This document shows positions 1 through 11,137 of a stretch of DNA of 64,000 bases, piece by piece; position 1 is the first letter of the stretch; every line of letters begins with the position of its first letter. Source of the stretch: Apoderus coryli (taxonomy: Eukaryota; Arthropoda; Insecta; Coleoptera; Attelabidae); NCBI GenBank assembly GCA_911728435.2, contig OU452203.1:15397651-15461650 (forward strand), read 5' to 3'. A program made the translations under genes and the position numbers. A model generated the notes under the pieces. The model saw only the letters and a program-made list of their open reading frames with translations, had not been told where the DNA came from and did not search any database.

Positions 1-699
1 CTACGAAATAGACAAAACGCCCAAAACAGTTTAAAAAAAAAAACAACAACGCAAAACAACAGAAAAACAAATTATTTTTAATTTTCATTTCAAGATCTTA
101 TATAAAAATACTAATTTGGACGCCTTTTCAATTCCTAGTTTTGTTTAGACAAATTGTAGTAATCATAAAGTCAGAAATAATAAGTTAAGTGCTGATGAAT
201 AGAAAAATCAAATAAATCATGATTTTTTTTGATTATTTTTAAAAAAATCACAATTTGTCCAACCCTGATTTCTGGTTTTTGTAGTAACCACAACGCCTTA
301 AATTTATGTCAAAATCCAAATATTTCAAAAACTACTGAACCTAGGCATATCAACCCTTATGTCATTTTTCTCGTCTTTTAGAGCGGCAAATATTTCTCTT
401 GAAATATACAGGGTGTCACTTTAAGAAAACGCAAGTTTGCTCTGATGCGCGTTTGTAAGCTACCCTGTATAATTGAAAACATTTTTAGGTTGTGCATCTC
501 TTCAATGCCTAAAAGTATTGTAAAGGATATTTTTGTCTATGGCTTATAGATCTTGAGGTATCTTCCGCCCACACACTAATCGGCTACCCTGTATAACATT
601 ATTTTATAAATATAAAATAATTTCTATTCAGATCATTTTTATGGAAAATTTTGTTGTTGTTTGTATTAATAAGATAATCAAACTAAAAAGAAAAAAAAA

Positions 700-733
700 C
701 TAACATTATTTTTTATTTATAAAATAATGTTAG
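700..733. repeat. Perfect 13-bp hairpin, AT-rich
   Basis: CTAACATTATTTT and its exact reverse complement AAAATAATGTTAG flank an 8-base loop. A related sequence occurs near 1276-1305, so this is probably a fold-back transposon remnant rather than a functional RNA. Confidence 0.6.
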
Positions 734-1385
734 GTTTTTCTTTCGGTAAAAAGGCCCATAATATGTCAAAATGCGAAAAAGTACTTTTTAATTTTACAGT
801 AAAAGTTTATTTTTTTAATATACTTAGAAGTAGTTTATTTTTGTTTATATGAAAAATACCAAAAAATTATCATAGTTCGGTACAGAGGTAGGTACATAAT
901 ATGTTCCTATATGACTATGTTCCATATTATATTACTTTATTTACCAAAGTCTCTTAGAAATTTTGTTAAATACCTACTTCTTAATTTCAGAATAGGTACA
1001 TTTTGTTTTGTGTAAGTATATGAATAGGTATGTAAAATGGCAATCTATTATTATAATACAATAATACAAATTTTTTCTTGGTAATATACTTAGGTATTTT
1101 TTTGATAATATTGGAAATTTTCTGGTAATACTCGTATTTTTTGGTAATAAATTTTATTTCTTCGTAATATTGGTGTTTTTGTGGTAATGTTGGTAATTTT
1201 TTGTCATATTGGTAATTTATTGTACCTACACATTTCTGCCAGCGGTTTGCCCCCTCGTTTTTTATTATTTTATGCATTATTTTTTATTTATAAAGTAATG
1301 TTACTTTTTTCTTAATTTAGTTTTATTATTTTATTAATACAAACAAATTTCTGGAATATTGATTTTGTAGATTTCTCTCTTCGCC

Positions 1386-1417
1386 ACTGATGATGGAACT
1401 GGTGTAAGTTCCGAAGC
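1386..1417 (+). other. Hammerhead-like motif (degenerate), possibly from a Penelope-like element
   Basis: CTGATGA (1387-1393) is followed by a 6-bp helix (GGAACT/AGTTCC, loop GGTGTA) and then GAA (1413-1415), the order of a hammerhead core with stem II. The base after GAA is G, not A, and no NUH cleavage site or stem I complement is clear. Motifs of this form occur in Penelope-like and related retroelements. Probably an inactive remnant; no reverse transcriptase is readable next to it. Confidence 0.4.
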
Positions 1418-1714
1418 ATATTTGGATATTAATTATAAATTTCTATTATCCAAATTTCTTTTTGTGGAGATTCGACTTTTGTTTCTCATCAAAAATATAC
1501 AACTCCATTTAAGAATGGACTATTTTTTCAAATTATTTTTCATATTAATACTTACACAGTAACAATGTTAACAATAACTCGAAATTAAATTACGTGACAC
1601 CATTCAATTAACTGCCATAATAATATAAAAAACACTGACAGTTGTCGTCTTTTTTTTTTCATGGCCTAAGACTACGACAAATTGAAATTTGTCTGAATTT
1701 CAGTTGCCTAAGGA

Positions 1715-1945
1715 ATTTTAATTTTTTACTGGCAAACGATGTGGCCGAACGAAAAAAAGTGAGGAGTCTTTTTTTTTTTGTTGTAAATTGAACAAGAATT
1801 CCAGAAATAATTTACTTAAAAAAGCAGTGGCGTACTTTTTTTTTATTAAAATTAAAAAATACGCAGTCCACTGGTGGAAGTAAATAATATGTTTTCCGCT
1901 TTCGAAACTGGACCACCCCTTATAGAAGAGGATTGAAAAGGGCAG
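1715..1945 (-). repeat. Dispersed repeat, copy 1
   Basis: The segment matches, in reverse complement, the sequence near 10505-10705. Shared blocks include CCAGTGG...GTACGCCACTG, ATTGAACAAG and GCAAACG next to TTTTTTAC. Two diverged copies in opposite orientation in one window indicate a mobile, non-coding family. Boundaries are approximate. Confidence 0.6.
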
Positions 1946-3380
1946 GCTAACAAAGGACAAAATCAAATAAAATAACCTACATGTTTTCATAATTTCAAAT
2001 ATACGGGGTAGTTCAATAATTCAGTGGCATATCAAAGTTATGTTTTTTTTTTAATTGAATTTGAATTGATCATATATTATACTAGTTTCTTTTAGGAATC
2101 GGCTCCTGATTCAGTGATTTGGAGAACATTTTGATATTGTTATAAATTATCTCTTGTCTTATGACCGGTATAATAGTCTTCATTAAAAAATTCATAATTA
2201 TGCTTTTACCTATGCCGGTAATAAGTAATTATCATCATGTTATATATAAAAATGCAGCATTTTCGATAGAATTTATTGTTAAAAGCACTCAATGTTCTAC
2301 CGTTTTTATAAGACCGTTTGGTTGGTTGTTGGTCAATACCAGTGTTGTTTCTAGACACAAAAATACATGGTCTATATTACTATTATGTTGGCAGAGTGCC
2401 AAAGATGGTTGTTTCAAAATTTGCTAGAAATATCCGTGTATTGTTTCCGCGTTTATTGAGAAATAATTAACAAGAATATGCGTTTACAAATATTTTTTTT
2501 ATTGGAAAGACAGGGTTCGAAACTAAATAAATGATTAAAAATGTTTTTTTTAAATATTTTAAATCCAAACATAGCAGTATTCTAATTGGACTTTATGCCA
2601 CATGGGACCGTCGGTTTTGATTAGAATTTTTGCTAAAAGCAAAATACCAGTATAATATGATAGAAGTGATCTTCGAGAGGTTCGCATTCCAGCAAATCCC
2701 CTCTAATAAAAATATGGCGGATTCAAGATGGTCGCCGGGCGATTACTATGTAAAAATCGTAACTTTCTTATATTTCGTCGGATTTCATTGAACCAAAAAT
2801 TGAATGGTAGATCTTGAAAAGCTCTAACCAGAAAAAATCGGAAAAGTTGAGTTCAATAAAAATATTTAAGAAATCTGCAACGCTGCTATGTAATTTTTTT
2901 AATTTTTAAGCCAAAAAGAATTTTTTGTTGTAAAACAAATTTCAAATAAAATAGATGAGGGATTTCATGTAGATTCCAAAACGCACTAAATATTTTAGTC
3001 TAAGATTTCTCCTTACGAAAATATCTCCCACACTTGTGAAAACGCTCACCAATCATTTTATAATCGGACGAAAGAAATTGATATGAGGAACGGTGGAAAA
3101 TCAATTACATAAATCTCATTAGTGTTTTTTGTTTTACTGTGATTAGTGGGATTTATTTCAAAATCCATTCCATGGTAGTCCAACGGATATCATTGCATGG
3201 CACACGAAGTTTATTGGAGCTCTTCCCAGAGAAGAGTTTCTTTCAGTTTAGTCGCATAAAAAGTTGTGAGTAGGTAACGACGAACAGAGAATGACTAACA
3301 ACATAATGCAAGATTTTTCTTTATTTACAATTCGGAATAATTTGTTTTGTATTTCGCTAAATTACTAAAGATATTTTGTT

Positions 3381-3391
3381 TTTATTTTATT
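3381..3391 (-). terminator. Poly(A) signal of the MBF2-like gene
   Basis: Two overlapping AATAAA hexamers on the minus strand lie about 50 bases beyond the stop codon at 3440-3442. Confidence 0.5.
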
Positions 3392-3439
3392 CTACATTTA
3401 ATTAAGTACATAGTAATGATGATTTCTTCGTAAAACAAA

Positions 3440-5628
3440 TTAGTGGCCGAAAATCTGTACTAAATATCTAAAGCCATGATTCCATTTGGATTCCAGTTTG
3501 ATTTTGACATATTGTGAACCAACTCCTCCTTTCAAGATGTAGGCTCTTGCCGAATTCCCATCGTAGAATTTGTTGTAGATTCTTATAGCTGATATAATTT
3601 CATGTCTTGTATAGCCAGCTGGTAGATCTTTAGGATATTCTATGATCTTCTCGCGGCTAGTCCACCATCGACTATCTTTGAAGTATTCCTAGAAAGAAAA
3701 CTGTTAAGTAATTCCTCATACAAGCATAGAAGTTGGTGGGCAGTATTTCTACTCTCAATTAGGTAATTCATCTGAAATATCGTTTATAACGGGTGATTCA
3801 ATTTGGGTTTCCAGTGAAAGTACTAAATAAAACACGGAAAATTTGAAGCAATGAAAAAAATTGTATTTGCCCTTTCAGTATACTTCATTACAATTTCGTA
3901 ATCCGTTTGTCAAAATTTTCGACTACTCTGCCACACAAATCTGCCGGGTATTTCGCGTCTGATCTCCTGTTTAAGTTCTGCAATAGTGCTTGGTTTATTC
4001 TTGTAGACACTGCTCTTCAGATACCCCCAAAGAAAGAAATCTGCGGGAGTTCAATCACATGATCGCAGCCGCCAAATGATGTCGCCGTTGCGGGACATAA
4101 TGCGGCCTTGAAACTTACCGCGCAGTAATTCCATCGTTTCTCTTGCTATGTGGCAGGTGGCACCGTCCTGTTGTAACCAGAGATTTTCGATATCCACATC
4201 TTCCAAATAATCCCACAAAAACTGTTATCATGTTCCGACAGCAAACCCCATTAACGGTAACAGCGTTTTCCGCATGATCTTCGAAAAAAATGGGCCAATT
4301 ACGCTTCCAGACCAAAAGGGACTCCAAACAGTCACTTTTTGCGGATGCATTTCCTTTTCAACAATCTCTCTTGGATTTTCCAATCCCGAAATACGGCAAT
4401 TCTGCTTGTGTACAAAGCCACCAAGGTGAAAATGTGCCTCGTCGCTAAAGAGGCAAACACACGGCGCTGTTGATGATGTCTAGGCTTCAATTCCTGCGTT
4501 ATTTAAGTTTGTATGGGTGTAGCTTTAAATTTTTGTTTGTAGTGGAATATGTAAGGTCTACTTGCTGCGATCGATGACGAATCGATGTGCTTGGATTTTC
4601 GGCCAAATTGTTCTCTCAGAATGTCGATTTTGCGTACCAAAAAATTCACGTAGGGCACGAAGTATTTTTCCTCGATCGCCCATTTTCATAATACGCTTCG
4701 ACAATTTTAACGCGTTGTTCCGTGGTGTATTGCTCCATGACTAATTTTGTTCATGTTTCTAGGTTAGAAATCTCACATTGCCGTTGACAAATACAGTGGC
4801 GTTTCAAAATTATTTTATTCTGTAATGTGGAAACCCGAATTGAATCACCTTTTATAAGGTATAAGAACACACATACTTTTCTCTTTTTTTTTCTTCATGT
4901 TCTGTCAATTTTTTAAAATGCACTTACTAAGATTTTCTACTCCAAAGCTAAATGTGATACGGAGAAAAACAAATATAGGTAAATTAAAAATCGAGAAAAA
5001 ATACATGAACTTTGGGGTAAAACTGTCTCGTTTAGGACGATAAACGTCAATTTGAATGTACAAGGAAATCAAATTGTACCCCCTATATTTTATTGAAGTA
5101 GTAATTTTTTACGGACACTGTAAAAATAATACATTTAAAACTTTGTTCACTTTGATGGATTGATTTTCCAATTTCAATCAAATCAACTTATTTTGACCAG
5201 CAATCTGTGTTATTCTCGACCGCCTTCTATTTATTATTATGTAAAACAAACATACTTACTTGACTGAAAATTAATCGATCATACAATTGAATGTTTCCAG
5301 CAAACAAATGTCCTTCTTGCGTCTCATTATGTGTGGTAGTTTTGTTCGGAACTAGTGAACTGTTGTTATTGTTTGTCCAATTTCTATTTGTTTGTTGGAA
5401 TGTTGGATTACCCACTGCCCATCCTGCTGCCGGTGGTGGAGCGTTTTGGGTGTTATTATTCTTCGTAGGTTGATATCCACCAATAGCTGTGATATTATAA
5501 ATTGTACCATTAGAGGCTATGATATGAGTCCCATTAATTGTCGGTATCAAAATTTGTGCTGGAACATAGTAAGCTTGTGCATTTGTTAAAGATATTATCG
5601 CGAACAAATATAAGAATACCCTGTTCAT
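3440..5628 (-). CDS. Secreted MBF2-domain protein (two exons)
   Basis: Exons are 5260-5628 and 3440-3688; the join is phase 0 with a strong GTAAGT donor and a CTTTCTAG acceptor, giving 205 residues. The protein starts with a hydrophobic signal peptide (MNRVFLYLFAIISLTNAQA). An Asn/Thr-rich middle with many N-x-S/T sites follows (residues about 35-110). The C-terminal ~90 residues contain YFKDSRWWTS, then ARAYILKGGVGSQYVKIKLE and end VQIFGH, the pattern of the MBF2 family (small insect secreted proteins, first named in silkworm as a transcription co-activator). I chose the second Met as start because the signal peptide follows it directly; an upstream Met 10 codons earlier is possible. Function is unknown. 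The single intron carries a dead mariner-type element. The Asn-rich insert between signal peptide and MBF2 domain is longer than I would expect. Confidence 0.8.
3787..4854 (-). mobile_element. Tc1/mariner-type DNA transposon, inactive
   Basis: Terminal inverted repeats of about 27 bp (GGTGATTCAATT.GGGTTTCCA) bound the element, with a TA duplication at 3785-3786 and 4855-4856. It sits in the intron of the MBF2-like gene in the same orientation. At 1068 bp it is shorter than an intact element of this kind (about 1.3 kb), consistent with internal deletion. Confidence 0.85.
3910..4738 (-). pseudogene. Decayed mariner-like transposase
   Basis: On the minus strand the reading starts MEQYTTEQRVKIVEAYYENG, a transposase helix-turn-helix start. 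Further on come LWLQQDGATCH and DFFLWGYLKSSVY, the second and third catalytic-region blocks of the DDE domain. The frame is broken by stops soon after the N-terminus, by at least one frameshift, and by a TGA just before the final D-containing block. No active protein can be made. Confidence 0.8.
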
Positions 5629-5690
5629 TTTGTTGTGTGTTAGAACAAGAATTATCAATCACTATGTGATACTAGATGTACCTGATGGGA

Positions 5691-5700
5691 TTTAAATATA
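5691..5700 (-). promoter_or_regulatory. Candidate TATA box of the MBF2-like gene
   Basis: The minus strand reads TATATTTAAA about 65 bases upstream of the chosen ATG, leaving room for a start site near 5665 and a short 5' UTR. Position is the only support. Confidence 0.35.
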
Positions 5701-8281
5701 CTTATTTATTGCTGTGACTAGTTGATTTTAATTAGTAACTGATAAGAAGTGTAAATTTGCTTAACTTGCACATGATATTTATTATTATTCGTAGTAAACA
5801 ATTGGAGGAAAATTTCCCTTTAATTTTCAAAAGTTTTTAATACAACACGATTACGTAATTCTAGGGATTTCGCTGAAAAAATGTTTGATCTTTCCGCATA
5901 ATTGCAAATTACTCATTTTGAATCATTTTTTCGAGGAATTAGGTTTCACGAATACTAAATTTCTACTGGTTCTTACACGAAAAGCTGTACCATATTATTA
6001 TTATGTATACGATATTATAATTCGGATTGTAAAAATAGTCATCGGCAGTAACTCCTAGAAAAAAACAACAAGATGCAAAAAAGTTTCTAAATGAAATGGG
6101 GAATACAAATTTCTTCTTATTATTAAAGATCAGAGGCGTTCCACAAGTTTCTTGATTATTTTATCGTTATAATCTGCAGCTTATTTTATTTGATAGCATC
6201 TATTACTTTCGAAATCACTTAAAATATACAGCTTTTGAATTTGCATTGTCTGTATAGTAGTTTTATCTAAAATTAGTTCTGTTTAATGTTCATTCAAATG
6301 GGTTTGTAAAAATACTTGGGTGTTTTCTATTTCATTGAACAGTAACTGTATGTAGCAAGTGTATAGGTATAATTTCTTTTATTTACTTAATTAAATGTTT
6401 ATTGATGAAAGCTGATGTGTTCTTAAGTTTCTTTTACACATTTATACAAAAACAATTTATAACGTAATTATTGTTATTTTCACTTAGAGAAAATGGAGGT
6501 TATTTACAATATTTAAAGTTTTTTTTTATAGATTGAATGTGCATGAAGTGTTGTAAGAAATAATTGAAAGCAATTTGCATTCTTTCGTTTTCTTTTAAAC
6601 CTGGTTTTCTTTTAAAGAAATGTTAAAATATTTTTCAGATTGGCTATTAAGTCATTAACGCGAATGATGCGATAATCGTTTCTAGAACCCTATTACTCCG
6701 TGGGTTGGATGAGAGTCACATCAATTTAATTTTAAATTCTATTCTGTCTTCAATATATACCGCGTAGGAACAGGACATGATTTTTATCAGTATAAGAATG
6801 ATGGTTATGATTTTCGTTAATTTTATTAACTAATTTTAAAAACTGGATATTCACGTAGCTAATGACTGCGTAGAATATAGTGTGAGAAAACACAATTTTC
6901 CAGAGAAGACACATTCTAAGAGAAACGACTTAATATTTACAATAAAAATTATAATATAAGGACCTAAGGGTTTTTAAGTTAGAAGCCGCGTGAATAAAAT
7001 TTCATTCAAAATTGAACATTGGAAGTAATTGCTGTACCTACTTTGTTGGGAGTAAGTGTTATATTATAAAGTCATGTTTGTTAATTCGCTGGGAAATAAT
7101 CTGGAGTCGTTTTGATTTTATTGGACAAAACTACGCTTTGTATCTACCTGTACCATCTGTTTATTGTCTTCAATAATTTTAAAAATGCGAAATTTGCCAA
7201 AATAAACAGGAAAACACGAAAATTTCGTCTTAGTGATTGGCATTTATCCAATAATCTGTTCGTTAAAAAAACCTTTTTTACATCAAATAGTTTATTTGAG
7301 TCGTATATTTATTTATAAATAATTTTTTGACTAGTCATCACATTATAAAGCGGTGAACATATGATTTCTGGTAGATACAAATATATGAATAAACATTAAT
7401 ATTTTAAATTTGAAACATATTGTGTATAAGATAATCTTCCAAATTACACTCATAGATTTAGCTAGGTATGGTGTTTACGCATGGTTACAGCTAAAACAAT
7501 CCCTGTAGCGATAGAAAACAACCCTCCTACTTTTTATTGTTGATTGACATAATAATGACACTTTCTGACGATTAAAAAAAAAATATTAATTGCCATTCAT
7601 AATAACCCCCTAATAACGCCTTGACAATGCCTTTCATTTGAATATTATGTCACATTGACAATATCATTATGTATTTGAAAGATTTTTCGAGTTAAAAAAA
7701 ATGTTGCAATTTGGCAAGAAAAAGTAACAAATTCATATCGATTTGTGAAGAAATAATATTTTAACGCAGGAAACACAGATTAAAGAACTTCCAGACATAC
7801 TTCAAGATTGGGCTTTTAACATAAAGAAGAATAAGAACGACGAGGAGTACAAATATCGACGAGGAGTACAAATATTTTACTCTACTACTACTGGAATTTA
7901 ATGGCGAAATTACTCCAAGAAAAGTATCATAATGAGTGTCAAATCAAGTTTGACCCATTTAAAGACATTGAATTCAAAGTTCAGATCACCACCTTACAAA
8001 GACTTGAAATACTTGAAACCGACGAATTTATACCATTCAGATACATGCGACAGATATGACGTCATAGCCGCCATTTCGAAATACCATTGGTGACTCATTC
8101 CGTTCTTCGCTTTTGGTATTTCTAACTGTATCTTTGTTTACAACAATTATGGTCTAAGTAATATTTGTGAGAATTGACAGTGAAGTATAGTGAAATTATA
8201 AACTTAAACATTACTTATATAATTTATAGTTTGTGACATTGGAAGGTTGTTTTAGCTTTGACCTGGTTTAAAACATTGAAA

Positions 8282-8668
8282 ATGGTTAGCTGTGTGGCTT
8301 GCGGACGATCTCAAATATAAACGACGAAAAACCATAAAATAACATTTCATCAGTAAGTATTTGACATAACCCAATATTTAGGGACAGTCTACTTAAGAAA
8401 TGTTATCGTTTATTGTAAAATTTAATATTTTATTATTTAAAATTGTAAACAAAGTAGAAAACTTAGGTTAGGTTTTGTCATATATGGTGTTATGTAAAAT
8501 ATGTGTAATATTATTATTATTTTGCAGCGCTTGTTATTGTTAATTTATACCGTATTTTCATATCAATTTGCATTTTTCCAAAAAATGAAACGAGAAAAAA
8601 ATGTATTTCCTCAACAAACATGGTTGGATGCATTCTTCAAATCCTCAAAAAGAAATAAGTATTAAAAT
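8282..8668 (+). pseudogene. THAP zinc-finger relic (possible)
   Basis: An ATG opens MVSCVACGRSQI, followed after a stop by TTKNHKITFH and a GTAAGT. Downstream (about 8574) another frame reads FPKNETRKK. This order (Cys-x2-Cys, ITFH, FP-x-N-x-x-R-x-x) resembles the start of a THAP domain, which occurs in P-element-type transposases and host factors. A stop codon, no clear acceptor and no downstream domain point to a dead copy. Confidence 0.35.
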
Positions 8669-10504
8669 TATAAGATAGAAAATAGTATTCTGTTAAATAA
8701 ACTGCTATTCAAAATTTTAAATGTGTTTTTATGAATTATCTATTTATTCAATCTAATTGTTTACCAGCCAGAATTTATAATAGTAATTAAAAAGAATTCT
8801 TCAAAATCTATGATCCATTAAATGCTTTTTTCTGTTAAAATTTAAAAATTGTAACCCACACTGGCGACCGTAAACCTGTCCGCGGCCATATTGAAACCCC
8901 ATCGCGATCGCATGACTATATGAAACATGCTCCTTCCTCCACTTTTTATATTCTCAGATTTATTTAAATTTAATTTAACTTAAATAATATTATACAAAGT
9001 GTAAAATCTTTATACGGATAATTACTTTCCCGCACAGGGAAATATTAAAAGAGAACCACAATAAATATTATGTAACTGTAACTGAATAAAATGATAATTA
9101 TTTTTTAATCAACATATTTTGTATTTTTTTCCTCTGCTTTTCTTATTCGTTAGTTTGTAATTGTATTCAAATTAACTTCATTTTCAAGTTTACGCATACA
9201 TAATTAGACATAAGTAAAACAAGTATCGAAGGCGGTAATTTTAATATGCAAAAGCAGTTCGTGTTACATTACATGAATAATATACCAGCTTACTTATGGA
9301 ATATTATGTATATAAAATTGGAGTGTTCCAAAGCGTTTCACTAATTTTTAATTAGGGTTAACTAGATTTTTGTTATGGTGTAAATTACGTTTTTGAGCAC
9401 ACTAACCTAATAAGGAAATACTGCAACTAAAACGCTCAGGTTTATGTGAATTCAGAAACAGTTTCTGCTGAAATATTTGAATTTGTATATGCAAAGTTTC
9501 CATTCTTTGAAACAGTGCTGAGAGTCTTCTTCTGTGACGTCCTTATGATGCTCGCAACTTCAACAGAGAGAAATCTTTTTCCTTTTAATTAATTGTAGAA
9601 AGGTCGATTACAAGTTGCACCTTCTTAAATCGGAGAATTATCACACTAAAAACAATATTCTTACACGTTACTTTTGATATCCAAAATGATTGATAAGAAT
9701 AGCAGGAAACTGAATAATAAATAAATGCGTATTTTCTTTAATTACAATAAAATTATGGTTAAGTGTAATTATTATTATTATATACGCAATTAATATACAG
9801 GGAGGAAACGTAATTACTTCGTAAACATATTGACTTAGACATTGAATCATAAATTATCTATATATTATTATCTTCTAAAGTTTTTCTTACTTGCGAAAGA
9901 TATTTCAAGAATTTGCATAGATAAATTATTGATTAGATGTTATTGAATTCAATTGTGGTCTAATTATTTCTATTATTTTAATTTTAATTATATTAAGAAA
10001 TGGTACATACTTGTTTAGCAGTAGATATTTGAGTTTATCAATCCTCTCCAAAAATGGATTGCTTCTTCCACTTAAAACTAACTTTTGGGTGTATAGTGTA
10101 TCCAAAGTCAATGTAAAATATATAAATTTAACGATTCTACCGGGGCTATCCGTTCCCATGCCTCTTTACATTATAAAAGGGCATCGAATGCAGCGTTTTT
10201 TGATACATTTCTCCCTCGTATATAAGACGTATAATAAATGTCTGCTAAAGGATACCGACAGTAATAAAAATAACTACAGTGACTGGAAAAAGTATTGGGT
10301 TAATGATTAATAAAAAAAAAAATGATTTTTTTTTTGAGAAAGATCAAAAAAAATGATCGAAACGTCAAGATTTATTCGACATTTCTTATAAAATACAATG
10401 TGCCTTTCATAAAACCGCAGTATTATTTGCAAATTGACCTAAAATCAAGAAAATAATATCAAAAAAATTTGTGTCCGACAGTAAAACACGGTGGCAGGAT
10501 ATTG

Positions 10505-10705
10505 TAACCACTTTCTTCTTCTCTTTTTACACAATTATTTTACTTCCACCAGTGGCCTGCGTACGGACACATCTTCGCACAATTTTAATGAAAAATATGG
10601 TACGCCACTGATGTTTTTATAAGCAAAAATTATTTCTAGAATCCTTGTTCAATTTACAACTATTTGTTTGACAAACCGTTTGCAAGTAAAAAATTAAAAT
10701 ATCTA
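10505..10705 (+). repeat. Dispersed repeat, copy 2
   Basis: Matches the 1715-1945 region in opposite orientation, sharing ACTTCCACCAGTGG, GGTACGCCACTGATG, CTTGTTCAATTTACAAC and the GTTTGCAAGTAAAAAATTAA block. Confidence 0.6.
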
Positions 10706-10976
10706 TTGATTTCTGAAAAAAAATTAAACAAAAACGAAAATAAGAAATTTAATTAGTGGCTTCCAACAACAATAACAGAATGAAAGAAAATTAAAAGTGT
10801 ATTCGAGATGAGATTGAGAACTTTAGATTGGCAACTTCACACTTCATTAATATGAATTTTATTTTTAACCAACTTTAAACTTATAATTAAGAAAAATTAA
10901 TTTGATTTATTTTCAACTTCGAGCTTGGATTTCAATGAGATGAGATTTTATTATTACCTGTGTTTATTTGTTTCAG

Positions 10977-11137
10977 AATTCAAATGAAGGAGTTGCCAGG
11001 ACCGTAGCTATTAGTTCACCCTCTAAAAAATTGTTTATTCCTGTACACACCCCCTACTTCCTACTATTCCTTTTATATCTCTCCCCTTGTATTTATAATT
11101 CTCCCTATTTTCCTGTCAAGTAAAATAGCAACCAAAC
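10977..11137 (+). other. Mical: Mical 5' UTR (3' part), inferred
   Basis: A good acceptor (TTTATTTGTTTCAG) ends at 10976, so a 5' UTR exon probably runs from 10977 into the first coding exon. The upstream non-coding exon and promoter are not identified. An in-frame TAG at 11126-11128 precedes the ATG. Confidence 0.45.

Larger units (their letters stand above)
1..3380. other. Intergenic, AT-rich, repeat-derived DNA
   Basis: No convincing coding exon is visible. Short open frames here lack domains, splice context and codon structure. The stretch holds a perfect hairpin (700-733), a hammerhead-like motif (about 1386-1417), a dispersed repeat also found at 10.5 kb (about 1715-1945), and several short pieces reading like ends of DNA transposons (phrases such as CAGGGTGT and CCCTGTATAA around 410-600). 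Confidence 0.6.
5701..10976. other. Intergenic region between the MBF2-like gene and Mical
   Basis: Very AT-rich. I find no supported gene. It contains a 19-base tandem duplication around 7839-7877 (CGACGAGGAGTACAAATAT twice), a possible THAP relic (8282-8668) and a dispersed repeat (about 10505-10705). Non-coding first exons of Mical could lie here but cannot be identified. Confidence 0.5.

Noticed and set aside
987..2427. Short open frames near the left edge as genes
   Set aside because: They are AT-rich low-complexity translations without domains, start context or exon partners, and one overlaps a dispersed repeat.
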